The notes beneath the pieces were generated by a model. It made no database searches. It was given only the letters and a program-made list of their open reading frames with translations, and had not been told where the DNA came from. A program made the translations under genes and the position numbers. This document shows, piece after piece, positions 1 to 9,188 of a DNA stretch of 64,000 nucleotides; the first letter of the stretch is position 1; every line of letters begins with the position of its first letter. This DNA is from Anthracocystis setariae (taxonomy: Eukaryota > Basidiomycota > Ustilaginomycetes > Ustilaginales > Ustilaginaceae), in assembly GCA_928724745.1 (NCBI GenBank), contig CAKMXJ010000004.1:124001-188000 (forward strand), in the 5' to 3' direction.

Positions 1-777
1 CGTGACTACGACTTCGGGGTCATGCTCGCGCTCCAAGTCTTCGTCGTCCAGAGGCTCGCAGAGATCGTATCTAGCGAGAAAATCGAAGTATTCCCCGAGC
101 ATTTCGTTATTTCCGTCGAACCAATGTACGCTGAGCTGTTGGATTAGTAGTCGGAGTTGATAGTCAAAGCCAATGTATTCATCGAGCATCTCCATGGTCC
201 TCTCTCCAGTGGTTCGGAGATTCTCGATGGTAGCATTGAGAGCAGTGTCTTCGGCGCGTAACGTTCGCATAGTTGATTCGAAGTCGTTTCTTGCAGCCCG
301 AAGTTCTCCCTGACGGCAAGCCTTGTCGAGTTGGGTTCTTCGTGAGTTGAGGGAACGGACATTGGTGTCTAGGGAGCAGGGTCTCTTCTTCTTGTAACAA
401 CGAAAACACTTAGTGCTACGACTTCCCCGCTTGACAACCTTTGCTGGGTGCTGACATCGGTGCCTTCCTACTCTACAAGTTTGGCACTTTTCTTCCGGGT
501 CCTGTCCTCCGTCATTCCCATCCTCAGCCTCCGGCTCCAACTCGACTTCCTCCTCCTCTTCCTCGCCGCCCTCGTTGTCTCCCTCCTGGCCATTGTCCGA
601 GTCCTCCCCTTCATTGTCCGCGAAGTCGGACCCTCCTTCTTCGCTGTCTCCATCGTCATCGCACACCATCTCCATCATACGCCTCTGAATCACCGAACTA
701 GTAGCGCTCCCATCAGAGTCGCTACCACTGCTGCTGTCGCTCTCGAATCGAATATGGGTAGGGCGAATAGTCGCCAT
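1..777 (-). CDS. acidic six-cysteine (Zn2Cys6-like) protein, partial, copia-associated
   Basis: An uninterrupted reading frame starts at the ATG at 777 and is still open at the window edge, so only the first 259 residues are visible. The N-terminal 95 residues are very acidic (poly-Glu and Asp runs). Then comes a six-cysteine block, roughly residues 98-134, with spacing C-x2-C-x6-C-x15-C-x2-C-x6-C; the second half reads CFRCYKKKRPC. This resembles a fungal Zn2Cys6 cluster with a longer central loop. A helical, charged region follows. A TATA box lies about 100 bp upstream. The gene is in the same orientation as the interrupted copia polyprotein next to it, no copia 3' LTR separates them, and it shares that element's enriched GAAGTC/GACTTC hexamer. 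It is therefore probably an accessory gene of the copia element. Function unknown; zinc or nucleic-acid binding is inference. Confidence 0.6.
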   Translation of the reverse strand, partial: MATIRPTHIRFESDSSSGSDSDGSATSSVIQRRMMEMVCDDDGDSEEGGSDFADNEGEDSDNGQEGDNEGGEEEEEEVELEPEAEDGNDGGQDPEEKCQTCRVGRHRCQHPAKVVKRGSRSTKCFRCYKKKRPCSLDTNVRSLNSRRTQLDKACRQGELRAARNDFESTMRTLRAEDTALNATIENLRTTGERTMEMLDEYIGFDYQLRLLIQQLSVHWFDGNNEMLGEYFDFLARYDLCEPLDDEDLEREHDPEVVVT

Positions 778-798
778 GATGAGTGGTGTAGAGAGGAA

Positions 799-820
799 TG
801 TGTGTGTGTGTGTGTGTGTG
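799..820. repeat. (TG)11 microsatellite
   Basis: Eleven TG units in the presumed 5' leader of the six-cysteine gene, between its TATA box and ATG. Confidence 0.9.
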
Positions 821-876
821 GGTCTGAGTGTTGTCGGATGGTTGAACTTCCTCCTCTTCGTCGATGTCGGCGATCC

Positions 877-885
877 TATATATAA
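877..885 (-). promoter_or_regulatory. TATA box of the six-cysteine gene
   Basis: TTATATATA on the minus strand, about 100 bp upstream of the ATG at 777. The position fits a core promoter and suggests the gene has its own transcript. Confidence 0.45.
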
Positions 886-1501
886 CTTTCTCCCCCTGCT
901 TCGTAGCTCCCCCTGTTTCGCTATACGCTTGCTTGAGAAAACATCTTGTCTTTACCATTTCGCACCGTTTTCGCTGTACATCCGTAGCGAATACTTGAGC
1001 TAGACTGCTGAGTTGCCTGTCGATGTCGCCATGTCTGCGCACCTCCGTACGGTCTGACTTCAGTGCGCCCTATCCCCTTTTGCTTCGTTATCGTTCTGCG
1101 CAATCTTTAATGCTTTGTGCGCGCTTGTCTTCATGATTGAGGCATCGGACCACTAATCAATCGTATCCCCTTTGACCTACGGCGATTTCGGTCGACGAAG
1201 TCGTGGTATATTCCTTGTACTTGATATCCGAAGTCACGTTCGGTGACGGTTCGGGACGGTAATTTTGATCGTCCCACCAAATTTAACTTTCCCTTTCGGG
1301 ATCTCTAATTTTCTTTTCGTTCCTTTTTCTTGATGTATCCGAATGAAGTTTATTTCGGATTACTTCGGTGTCTTCATTATGCTTTGTTCCCCCACCTTTG
1401 CCACGATGTCACCCCTGTTCTTGGTTTTGTGAACCTTGAGTGTACCCTTGGCCCACTTTACTTCACATGTGGCGCCGACCGTATAATTTTATTTTTGAGT
1501 T

Positions 1502-2350
1502 TTAGTGCATGTTGAGCATGCGTCGGCCTTCCTCGATTTTCGTTGGCCCAAGTGACTTCGTAAGGCAGTCTGCCCTTTGTTGCAGCGTTGTCACCGGTAC
1601 CACTTTTACATCGCCATTTCCGACGTGTTCCCTAATGAAATGGAATCGCACGTCAATATGCTTAGTTCGTGCATGAAATTTCGGATCTGCAGCAAGTTGC
1701 CTAGCTGCAGTGTTATCGCAGTGAATCTTAGTTGATTCATATTGTCGAAGTCCAAGCTCCGCTAGCAGGGCACGCGTCCATATGATATCTTTGACAGATT
1801 CGGTTATGGCAATGTATTCGGCTACGGTTGTCGAGTCGGCAACTAATCCTTGTTTCTTTGAGAGCCAGTTTATCGGAGATCCGTATACAACGGTTACTAC
1901 ACCGGTTGTGGACTTCCTATCGTCTGTGTTGCCAGCGAAGTCAGCGTCACTGTAGCCTTCCAGCACGTCTGACGTCGCATTTCCTTTATAGAAGTGGATT
2001 CCAATGTTTTGCGTGCATTTTAGATAACGCAGCAAATGTATGGCACACTTCATGGACGTCTTCGTGGGGTTTTGAAGTTCCTTACTAAGTCGCCCAGTGG
2101 CGTAGCTTATGTCGGGTCTCGTGCCTGTGGCCGCGTACAGTAGTGATCCGACAATCATCCTGTATTTCTTGTGTTCGTTTTCGTCGAGTGCGGTGACATC
2201 GGGCTTTTCTTCTTTTGTCGGAAGCGGTGTTGTCGCACCCTTTTCATCCTCCCTTAGGAATTTTCCGACCAATCGCTTGATGTATGCCGATTGACTGAGT
2301 TTGGTTTCGTTTAGCCCCCATGTGACTTCTAGTCCGAGTATATACTTGAG
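1502..2350 (-). pseudogene. copia gag-pol, 3' part (end of RT and RNase H)
   Basis: This is the remaining 282 codons of the copia polyprotein, beginning LKYILGLEV, the conserved block that follows the YVDD region in copia RT. It ends with copia RNase H (GYSDADFAGNTDDRKSTTG, ADSTTVAEYIA, and HIDVRFHFIREHV near the C terminus). The frame joins exactly to the 5' part across the 5-bp duplication, so no further lesion is present. An open frame also continues upstream into the gypsy LTR (to 2608), but that extension is LTR sequence. Without the 5' part it has no known expression signal. Confidence 0.92.
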
Positions 2351-2355
2351 CTTGC
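2351..2355. repeat. target-site duplication CTTGC (left copy)
   Basis: Five bases directly before the TG of the gypsy LTR, identical to those directly after the CA of the other LTR. They are part of the copia reading frame. Confidence 0.95.
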
Positions 2356-3466
2356 TGTCAGCGGTCGGGCGCCTGGTAAATAGGCCGATCTCGGTTCGAG
2401 CGCGGTGCGGTTCTGCGGGGCTGGGCCGCCGAGTTTGTGATATACGCCTGTGCAACTGAGAAGTACGAGGTGGGTTACGCAGGTACGCCGGCGGCCCGAT
2501 GAGGACTATTGAGCCGCACTCGATCCCGCGGCGGCGGAGTGTGAGTTTCTCGACCGCGTTCGTCCTATTACCGACTGACGCTGTTGGCGCTCCGTTCAGA
2601 GGCAGCACAGCGTACTCGGTATTACGGCGTGATAGCCTGGTGTCTCGCGAGCGCTCTTGACAAGACAGAAGGCTGGTTGGTTAGCTAGGTGGACCCTGGA
2701 CGTGATCACCAAGCTGTTAGAGAGACGGCTAAGGGCCTGCCGTCTCGGTGTCAGCGTGTAGCAGCGTTTACGCGCTGCGGTGTCGGTACACGTACCGACG
2801 AGGACTAGCTGTTCTCCGACTTGAACGGAGGCACGCGAGGAAGCTGCAATGCTACTGTATTGCAACTTACTAAACTAGTTACTGGAATGATCGTGAAGAC
2901 GTCGTTAAGAATAGATACTGAGCTGAAGACTGGTGTTGTAAGAAGTAGAGTGGATGAGGAGCTCATCCACTACGAGCCAGGGAAGGAGGCCTTAAGTAAG
3001 ACAGCTTCAAGCCCCTATGACGAGGCCGGCCATGCAGCTAGACAATAGGCTAGCTGCATGGCCTGCGTGTGCACATGTACTGGCCGTGGTACAAGCCGCT
3101 GATCACCTCCAAGCCTCTGAGAGCGTCTGATATGATGTCCCTCAACTGCTGATCACCTCGAGATGGTGTTGTCGCGATCCAGCGTCTCTGCGGCGTCGAA
3201 CGGCCGCGATCCGACCACTATGAGCAAAAGCGGCCGAAAAAGACTCTTTGAGCCGCACTCGCGTTGAACGCGGCCGCGAAACAGTTTTTCCACCGCTTCG
3301 GCTTCGCTGCCTACGGTAACGACAATGCTCGATACGACGCACTGCCGACGGCTTACCCCCTTCATCCGAATGCTGTGGCGGTCAACTGAAGCCCCCTTGG
3401 CCGCGCCAGTGCCGAGAGCGGTCGAAAGGCCACTTTTCCGCCGCCTCGGCTTCACCGCCCGTGACA
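2356..3466 (-). repeat. gypsy 3' LTR (1111 bp)
   Basis: Mate of the LTR at 10899-12008. It contains a perfect 14-bp inverted repeat (3028-3041 and 3050-3063) around an 8-nt loop, which is imperfect in the other LTR. Confidence 0.96.
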
Positions 3467-3479
3467 TTACCCCCCTTCC
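3467..3479 (-). other. gypsy polypurine tract
   Basis: The sense strand reads GGAAGGGGGGTAA immediately before the 3' LTR, the usual place of the plus-strand primer. It shows that the sequence to its right, including the antisense gene, belongs to the element. Confidence 0.8.
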
Positions 3480-3613
3480 GAGAACCGAGCTCCTGCGAGG
3501 CGAAATGAAATGGGCTGCGCATCTTCCAGCCGCTGTGAGCTCGTCGGCGGCTGAGTGAAAAGGCTACTGAGCTACCATCATCACATCTGTTCCTCTCCGT
3601 CGTCAACAGCGTA

Positions 3614-5204
3614 ATGGCGCCCAAAAAGCAATCCCCGAATGCTCCTGCCGTTCCCTCTCGTCGGTCGGCTCGGCTTGCTAAGACGCCAGCCGATGCTGAC
3701 GCTCACGTTGACTCGCCGTCCGGCGGCGATCAAGTTCCGACGGCGTCTAACAGCACTACCACGCCTGCCGTCGTCATCGTCGCCGACGCTGCTGCTGACG
3801 CGCCCGACACCGTAGCCGTGGCTGCTGCTGTAGTTCCTCCTGATGCGTTGGCCGTGACTGTTGCCTCTGCCGCGCCGGACGCCTTGGCTGTGTCTGTTGC
3901 TGCTGCCACATCTGACGCCGTAGTTACAGCTCCTGTTGCTCCCCCGTCCCACGCCAACGTAACGCCTACTGGCGTCGCTGGACCCCTCGCCGTAACGCCT
4001 CCACAGGTCCCGGTCCCGTCTGGCATGGTCGGTTCACCGTTGGTGCCGTTGTTTCTTGGCCCATCGTCGCAATCGCCGTCGTCGAGTGGGTCAATCTCAC
4101 CCCCTCGTTCGCCTGTCTACGTGCGTACCTCGCCGGAGCTGTACGTCCCATCCTCCCCTCCTCCGCAAGTTCTTATGTCTCCGGAGAGGTTTACGGCCGA
4201 GGAGCTGCGGGCGATGACAAGCGCGCAGCTCCATGAACACGGTCTAACGCTGGCCTCACCCGTGGGCCCTCGTTCGTCGGTCTATGGTGCCAATTCTGAG
4301 CGCGCCGACACGCCTGGTCCCGGCCTGCCACTCGGGTCGCCTGGCCGCCGCACCCCTGAAGTCGGCCCGCCACCCATTCGTCGGGCCGAAGACGTGGTGC
4401 GTCCTCGAACGGGTCCTCACAAGCCCACTCTAGTCGAGATGCTGGAATGGACAGAGCGATTCACCGCCCCCGCTCTGCTGGTCGCGATCGTTAACCAGGC
4501 CTGGGACCGTGAGTGGCAGCTTGACGATGCCGGTAAGGTCTGGCTACACCGAACGATGGTGCGCCGCCTGACTGAAGGTAGTTCGCCGTGGCCGAACTAC
4601 AGCTGCCAGCACTGTGCGGACCTGGACGTACCGTAAGTATCGCTTCCGGCATGCATGACTCGAGCATTACTGACGACCTGCCTCCTCTTTTCTTGGTATT
4701 GACAGATGCTTTCCGGTCGCTTACGGGGATCCGACCGGTCCTCGTCCCCGTCCTGCAGCTTCGTCGTGCTGTCATTGCTTGACGGCCAAGAAGAAATGTG
4801 GCGGCCGAACGATCTGGCGCGCCACACGCCACGAGTACGTTGGCGACAGCCCTTACTCGACGTTGAGCACGAACGAGCGGGCTGTGGTGCGTGCCCACCT
4901 CTCGTACCCTGGTGGTCCCGGTTTGGGTGCTGTGCGGCGTCGCGATCGCCTGGTGGACTGGTTTAAGGAGCGGACCTTCCACCTCGACGCTCGCGATGCC
5001 TTCTCGACGGAGGGCACGATCGGCACTCAGGTGCGTGAGGCCCTGACCCGATACCGCCGCGAAAATCGCTCCTTGCTCGGCCAATACCTTCCGTGTGAGG
5101 TAATGGAGGAGGAGCCGAACTTCGAGGGTCTTGGCTGGTTCGTGGAGAGCCGTGGTGACGATGAGGAGGAGGTGCGATACCACCGGCCTGAAGTTTTCCG
5201 CTAG
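3614..5204 (+). CDS. antisense six-cysteine accessory protein of the gypsy element (2 exons)
   Basis: Two exons, 3614-4632 and 4706-5204, give 505 residues. The intron (GTAAGT...TTGACAG) is required: without it a TAA follows at once. The N-terminal half is rich in Ala, Pro, Ser and Val and starts with a basic RRSARLAK patch. The C-terminal half is folded-looking and holds SCQHCADLDVPC, a Pro-rich loop, then CCHCLTAKKKC, i.e. C-x2-C-x6-C-x19-C-x2-C-x6-C; the third cysteine comes from exon 2. The gene lies between pol and the 3' LTR, opposite to the element's sense, so its intron is not spliced from genomic RNA and can survive retrotransposition. Some plant gypsy elements also carry antisense frames there. 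No function recognised; nucleic-acid binding is a guess. Confidence 0.72.
4633..4705 (+). other. intron of the antisense accessory gene
   Basis: 73 bp with GTAAGT donor and CAG acceptor. It interrupts a proline codon just before the third cysteine of the six-cysteine block. Retention ends the protein after 340 residues without that block. Confidence 0.75.
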
Positions 5205-5429
5205 CCGTCGTCTTAGCAATTGAGGTCGTTTCTGTCGGATGCTGTTGTGCTTGAGACTCTTATGAATTGGTCGTAATGTCTTGAAGATTGAGAAAAGAGT
5301 GTGAGTGTGTGGCGACGGGTGTCGATGGCGGCCGCTTGCATATGCCCACACACCGCAGTCACGTCACGGCGGCTGAATGACCAGCACCGCGCCGCCAAAT
5401 TATCAACCGCGGTCGGATAGCTAATTTGC

Positions 5430-8400
5430 TTACCGCCGTCCCACTCGAGGAAGTCGTCCCCCCCGCTTTTCCTCATACTCCTGGATGAGATCAGGGCAGG
5501 CCAGAAGTTCGACAGGCTCCCAGGACGCTTGCTCCTCAGGGTAGCCCTTCCAAAGGACGCGGTATTGAAGCCTTCCATTACGTGTACGATGACTTGTGAT
5601 AGCTTCGACCTCATATTCGAGGTCTTCGTCGGGTAGTGGCGGAACAGTCGCGCGCTCTTCTCTGCCCGCTAGTTCGCTGGATTGTCTCTTTTCGAGCATC
5701 GAGACATGGAAGACGTCGTGGACCCGTAGTGACGCTGGCAACTGGAGGCGGTACGCTCGAACGCCGATTCGCTCGACAATGGGATATGGCCCGGCAAAGC
5801 GGGTGTCGAGCTTGGGACTTGGTCGGCGAGTCTTCCAGTTGCGTCGGCTGACGTAGACGAGCTCACCAACTTTGAATTCGACGTCGAGATGCTTCTTGTT
5901 GTACTGTTCGACCGCACGAGCCTGAGCCGACCGGACTTGATCTTGCAAATAAGTAGTGAGCTCGGCTTCTGAACGAGCGAACTCAGCTCGCTGAGGGTCG
6001 AGCACGCCAGCACGCTCTGGTACCTCTGGATGCAGCTTAGGATTCCACCCGTAGCACGCAAAGAATGGTGAAACGCCGAGACTGCTGTGTACCGCGTTGT
6101 TGTAAACGAACTCGGCGTTGGCCAGCAGCGAGGCCCAGTTGTCCTGCTCGTAGTTGCAATACATACGGAGGTACTGCTCGACAACTTGGTTGACCCGCTC
6201 AGTCTGTCCGTCTGTCTGAGGATGATACGCCGTCGATAGAGAATGCTGAATGGAGAGGGCGTCGGTGTACCGCTTCCAGACCGCGGAGATGAACTGACGA
6301 CCGCGGTCAGAGACGATATGTTCTGGTATTCCGAACCGGCGGAACACATGTTGCTGGAGGAGCTCGGCTGTGCGAGCCGATGTAACGGTCTTGACCGTCG
6401 GCGTGAGCACCGCGAGCTTGGTGAGCCGATCGACGACGACGAGGATCGAATCGTAGCCATCGGAGGGTGGCAAACCCTCAATGAAGTCCATGGATATCGA
6501 CCCCCATGGTCTCGAGGGAGTGGCTAACGGCTTGAGCAGGCCGTACGGCCGATGTCGGGGTGCCTTGTAGCGAGCACAGACTGGACAGCTCGCTACATAG
6601 TCGGCGATCCAAGCACGCATCCCCGGCCACCAGTAGTGACGCTGCGTGAGAGCTAGCGTCGTATCACGGCCCGGATGGCCGGCAGTGATGCTGTCGTGGC
6701 ACTGTGTCATTACCATGAAGCGCAGGTGCTCCACCGAAAGCGACTGCTCACTAACAATCTTGGCCGAGCGTGTGTCACGACGACCCTGCTTTCCGGCCAA
6801 CGAGACCTTGGGAATGACAAGGCGGCCTTCGCGATACCAAAGACCGTCTCTGACCTCGAAGGGCGTGTGCTTGTGGAGCTCTTGGAGCTCAGTGTCGAGC
6901 GGTTGAAAAGTACGCACTAGGTCCGGCAGGCCACCCCTCACTATTGCCGCCATCGACGACCGCGGCTGAATGGTCCTTGCTAAGCCGCCGTCGGGTTCAA
7001 TTCGGCTCGGTAACTGATTTTCCGGTAATGCAGTTCCGAAAATGCGGGGGTGGAGGAGCTGCCGTACGTTATGTTCGCGCTCTTCAGCCGACGGCTCCAT
7101 GTCACTGCGTCGTGTCAGGGAGTCGGGCTCGCCAGCCTTGTCTCCCGGGCGGTACTGAACAACAAAGTCGAAGTCGGCCAGTAACACGGCCCAACGAGCC
7201 TGTCGGCCGCTAATTCGACGTTGCACGGTGAAGTACTTGAGCGCCTCATGATCCGAAAGAACAGCAAACTGAGACGGGAGCCCTGCCAGCATATGTCGCC
7301 ACTGATGGAGGCAGGCAACGATGGCGAGGAGCTCCTTGTCGTGAATCTTGTAGTTCCTCTCGGCAGACGTCATCTTGCGTGAATAGAACGCCACGGGATG
7401 CCACCTCTTGTCCGTCTCCTGCTTGAGGACTCCGGCGAGAGCGAAGTCACTGGCGTCAGTCTCGAGGCGGGTTGGCTTGTGATAGTCGAAGTGTCGCAAT
7501 ACTCCGGCCGTCGTGAAAGCCTCGATGAGCTTGTGGAAGGCATCAGCCGCCTCCTCCGGCAGCTGGAACTTCTTGAACCGCTCCGTAGGCTTGGCGAGCG
7601 ATGTGAGAGGCTTCGCGATGCGAGCGAAGTGAGAGATGAACCGGCGATAGAAGTTTGCGAACCCCAAGAAACGCTGGATGTCATGAATCGTCTGAGGCAG
7701 CGGCCATTCCTTGATGGTTCGCACTTTCTCTTGGTCCATCTCGATGCCTCCCGGTGTGATGACGTAGCCCAGAAACTCGACGGTGTCTGTGTGGAAGATG
7801 CACTTCGACAGCTTGGCGAAGAGCCGATTCACTTTCAGACGCCGCAATACCTCACGGACGTGTTCGACGTGTTCTTCCTCGTTGCTGCTGAAGATGAGGA
7901 AATCGTCGAGGTACACGACGACGTAGACGCCGATGATGTCACGGAAGATGCTGTTGACGAGCGACTGGAAGTGCGAAGGTGCGTTTGCTAGCCCGAAAGG
8001 CATGACCAGGTACTCATACAGGCCGAGCTGGGTACCAAACGCCGTCTTCCATTCATCACCGTCAGCTATGCGTACCAGATTGTAAGCCGCCTTGAGATCG
8101 AGCTTACTGAACACCTTAGCATTCCTCAGTAAGAACAGTTGCTCCTCGATGAGCGGCAGCGGCGCTCGATTCTTGACAGTGATCTCGTTGAGCCCTCGGT
8201 AGTCAACACAGAGGCGGAGGCCGCCGTCCTTCTTCGGTACAAACAGCACTGGCGAGCGCGCTGGACTCTTTGACGGCCGAATGAAACCCTTTGCGAGGTT
8301 TTTGTCGAGGTACTTGCGAAGTTCCTCCATCTCCTTAGGCCCCTTGAGATAGAGTGGGCCCTGAGGAGGTTTGGATCCCGGCAGGAGTTCGATGGGCAGG

Positions 8401-9188
8401 TCAGTACTGGTGCGAGGAGGCAGCTTGTCGGCTTTGACTTCACTGAAAACCGCCTCGAGATCCCGATATTGCTCTGGAATCGACACCGGAGCAGTTAGCT
8501 CCGGCTCCACCTCGATCTCGATGCCCTTGTCTTCGCCGGTAGGGACGAAGCCGAAGCTAGGCAGCGATGAGGGTGGAGCATCGATCAGCATAATACCAAT
8601 CGGTCCGTCCTGATAGGATGCCTGGACAAGCTGTTGGAGCGAGACGAACTCGTTTCCGTGGACTGTGATAGCCGGCTCATTTGATGATACGGCGCGGCTG
8701 GTGACATTATGAAACGGGCCGGAGTCGTGCTCAACGCGGCTCAGTGGACCTTGCTGCGCCGCGGTGAATTTAATTCGGCCCGAAGTCCAATCGATTCTCG
8801 GCTGAAGTGTACGAAGTTCCTGATAGCCGATAATGAGATCGAAATCGCTGATATCCGCGACATAGGCCTGTAGCGGCGGTAAGGATTGCTCGCCGATGTT
8901 GACCGCCAGCATCACTTCGTGAGTGATAGCTAGACGATGGCCGCTGACGCCGTGGACTGCAGTGGGCTGGTGAGTAGTCTTGGTGTTAATACAATATGTA
9001 CGGGCGTAAGCGCTTGAGAGAAGAGACAGTGAAGCTCCGGTGTCGGCCAGGATGCGAGCCGGGCACCCGTTAATGGTGCCGGTAACTTCGAGGACCGATG
9101 GATTGGAGTTGGCCGAGAAACACAACGAACAGTTCCGATATATACAGGGTGATGGCGAGGGCGGTTGCAGGGCAAGACAAGCCATCAT
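5430..9188 (-). CDS. gypsy pol with C-terminal chromodomain (1252 aa)
   Basis: Protease, reverse transcriptase, RNase H and integrase in gypsy order. The protease motif LADTGAS is at residues 47-53. RT includes PKKDGGLRLCVDYRGLN and YLDD at about 425. RNase H has ETDASDFALAGVL near 575. The integrase has an HHCC finger (HDSITAGHPG ... CPVCARYK, about 832-875) and a DDE core (SMDFIEGLPP, VSDRGRQFISAVW, TAYHPQTDGQTERVNQ). The last 63 residues are a chromodomain (YEVEAITSHR, YRVLWKGYPEEQASWEP), which places the element among the chromoviruses; such domains tether integrase to modified histone H3. No stops or shifts. It ends 225 bp from the convergent antisense gene. Confidence 0.96.
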   Translation of the reverse strand: MMACLALQPPSPSPCIYRNCSLCFSANSNPSVLEVTGTINGCPARILADTGASLSLLSSAYARTYCINTKTTHQPTAVHGVSGHRLAITHEVMLAVNIGEQSLPPLQAYVADISDFDLIIGYQELRTLQPRIDWTSGRIKFTAAQQGPLSRVEHDSGPFHNVTSRAVSSNEPAITVHGNEFVSLQQLVQASYQDGPIGIMLIDAPPSSLPSFGFVPTGEDKGIEIEVEPELTAPVSIPEQYRDLEAVFSEVKADKLPPRTSTDLPIELLPGSKPPQGPLYLKGPKEMEELRKYLDKNLAKGFIRPSKSPARSPVLFVPKKDGGLRLCVDYRGLNEITVKNRAPLPLIEEQLFLLRNAKVFSKLDLKAAYNLVRIADGDEWKTAFGTQLGLYEYLVMPFGLANAPSHFQSLVNSIFRDIIGVYVVVYLDDFLIFSSNEEEHVEHVREVLRRLKVNRLFAKLSKCIFHTDTVEFLGYVITPGGIEMDQEKVRTIKEWPLPQTIHDIQRFLGFANFYRRFISHFARIAKPLTSLAKPTERFKKFQLPEEAADAFHKLIEAFTTAGVLRHFDYHKPTRLETDASDFALAGVLKQETDKRWHPVAFYSRKMTSAERNYKIHDKELLAIVACLHQWRHMLAGLPSQFAVLSDHEALKYFTVQRRISGRQARWAVLLADFDFVVQYRPGDKAGEPDSLTRRSDMEPSAEEREHNVRQLLHPRIFGTALPENQLPSRIEPDGGLARTIQPRSSMAAIVRGGLPDLVRTFQPLDTELQELHKHTPFEVRDGLWYREGRLVIPKVSLAGKQGRRDTRSAKIVSEQSLSVEHLRFMVMTQCHDSITAGHPGRDTTLALTQRHYWWPGMRAWIADYVASCPVCARYKAPRHRPYGLLKPLATPSRPWGSISMDFIEGLPPSDGYDSILVVVDRLTKLAVLTPTVKTVTSARTAELLQQHVFRRFGIPEHIVSDRGRQFISAVWKRYTDALSIQHSLSTAYHPQTDGQTERVNQVVEQYLRMYCNYEQDNWASLLANAEFVYNNAVHSSLGVSPFFACYGWNPKLHPEVPERAGVLDPQRAEFARSEAELTTYLQDQVRSAQARAVEQYNKKHLDVEFKVGELVYVSRRNWKTRRPSPKLDTRFAGPYPIVERIGVRAYRLQLPASLRVHDVFHVSMLEKRQSSELAGREERATVPPLPDEDLEYEVEAITSHRTRNGRLQYRVLWKGYPEEQASWEPVELLACPDLIQEYEEKRGGRLPRVGRR

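Larger units (their letters stand above)
778..1501. other. non-coding stretch between copia pol and the six-cysteine gene
   Basis: No convincing gene. It holds the TATA box and TG repeat listed separately, and a sense-strand purine-rich tract near 1309-1333. No match to the copia LTR seen at 15399-15587 is present, so the 3' LTR of that element is not here. The element-specific hexamer GAAGTC/GACTTC continues through this stretch. Confidence 0.5.

Noticed and set aside
2356..2608. 5' extension of the copia RNase H frame into the LTR
   Set aside because: The bases belong to the gypsy LTR; the frame is open by chance up to 2608.
3153..3467. 104-codon minus frame in one gypsy LTR, repeated identically at 11695-12009
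   Set aside because: It lies in the LTR and is duplicated only because the LTR is; no start context or domain supports a protein.
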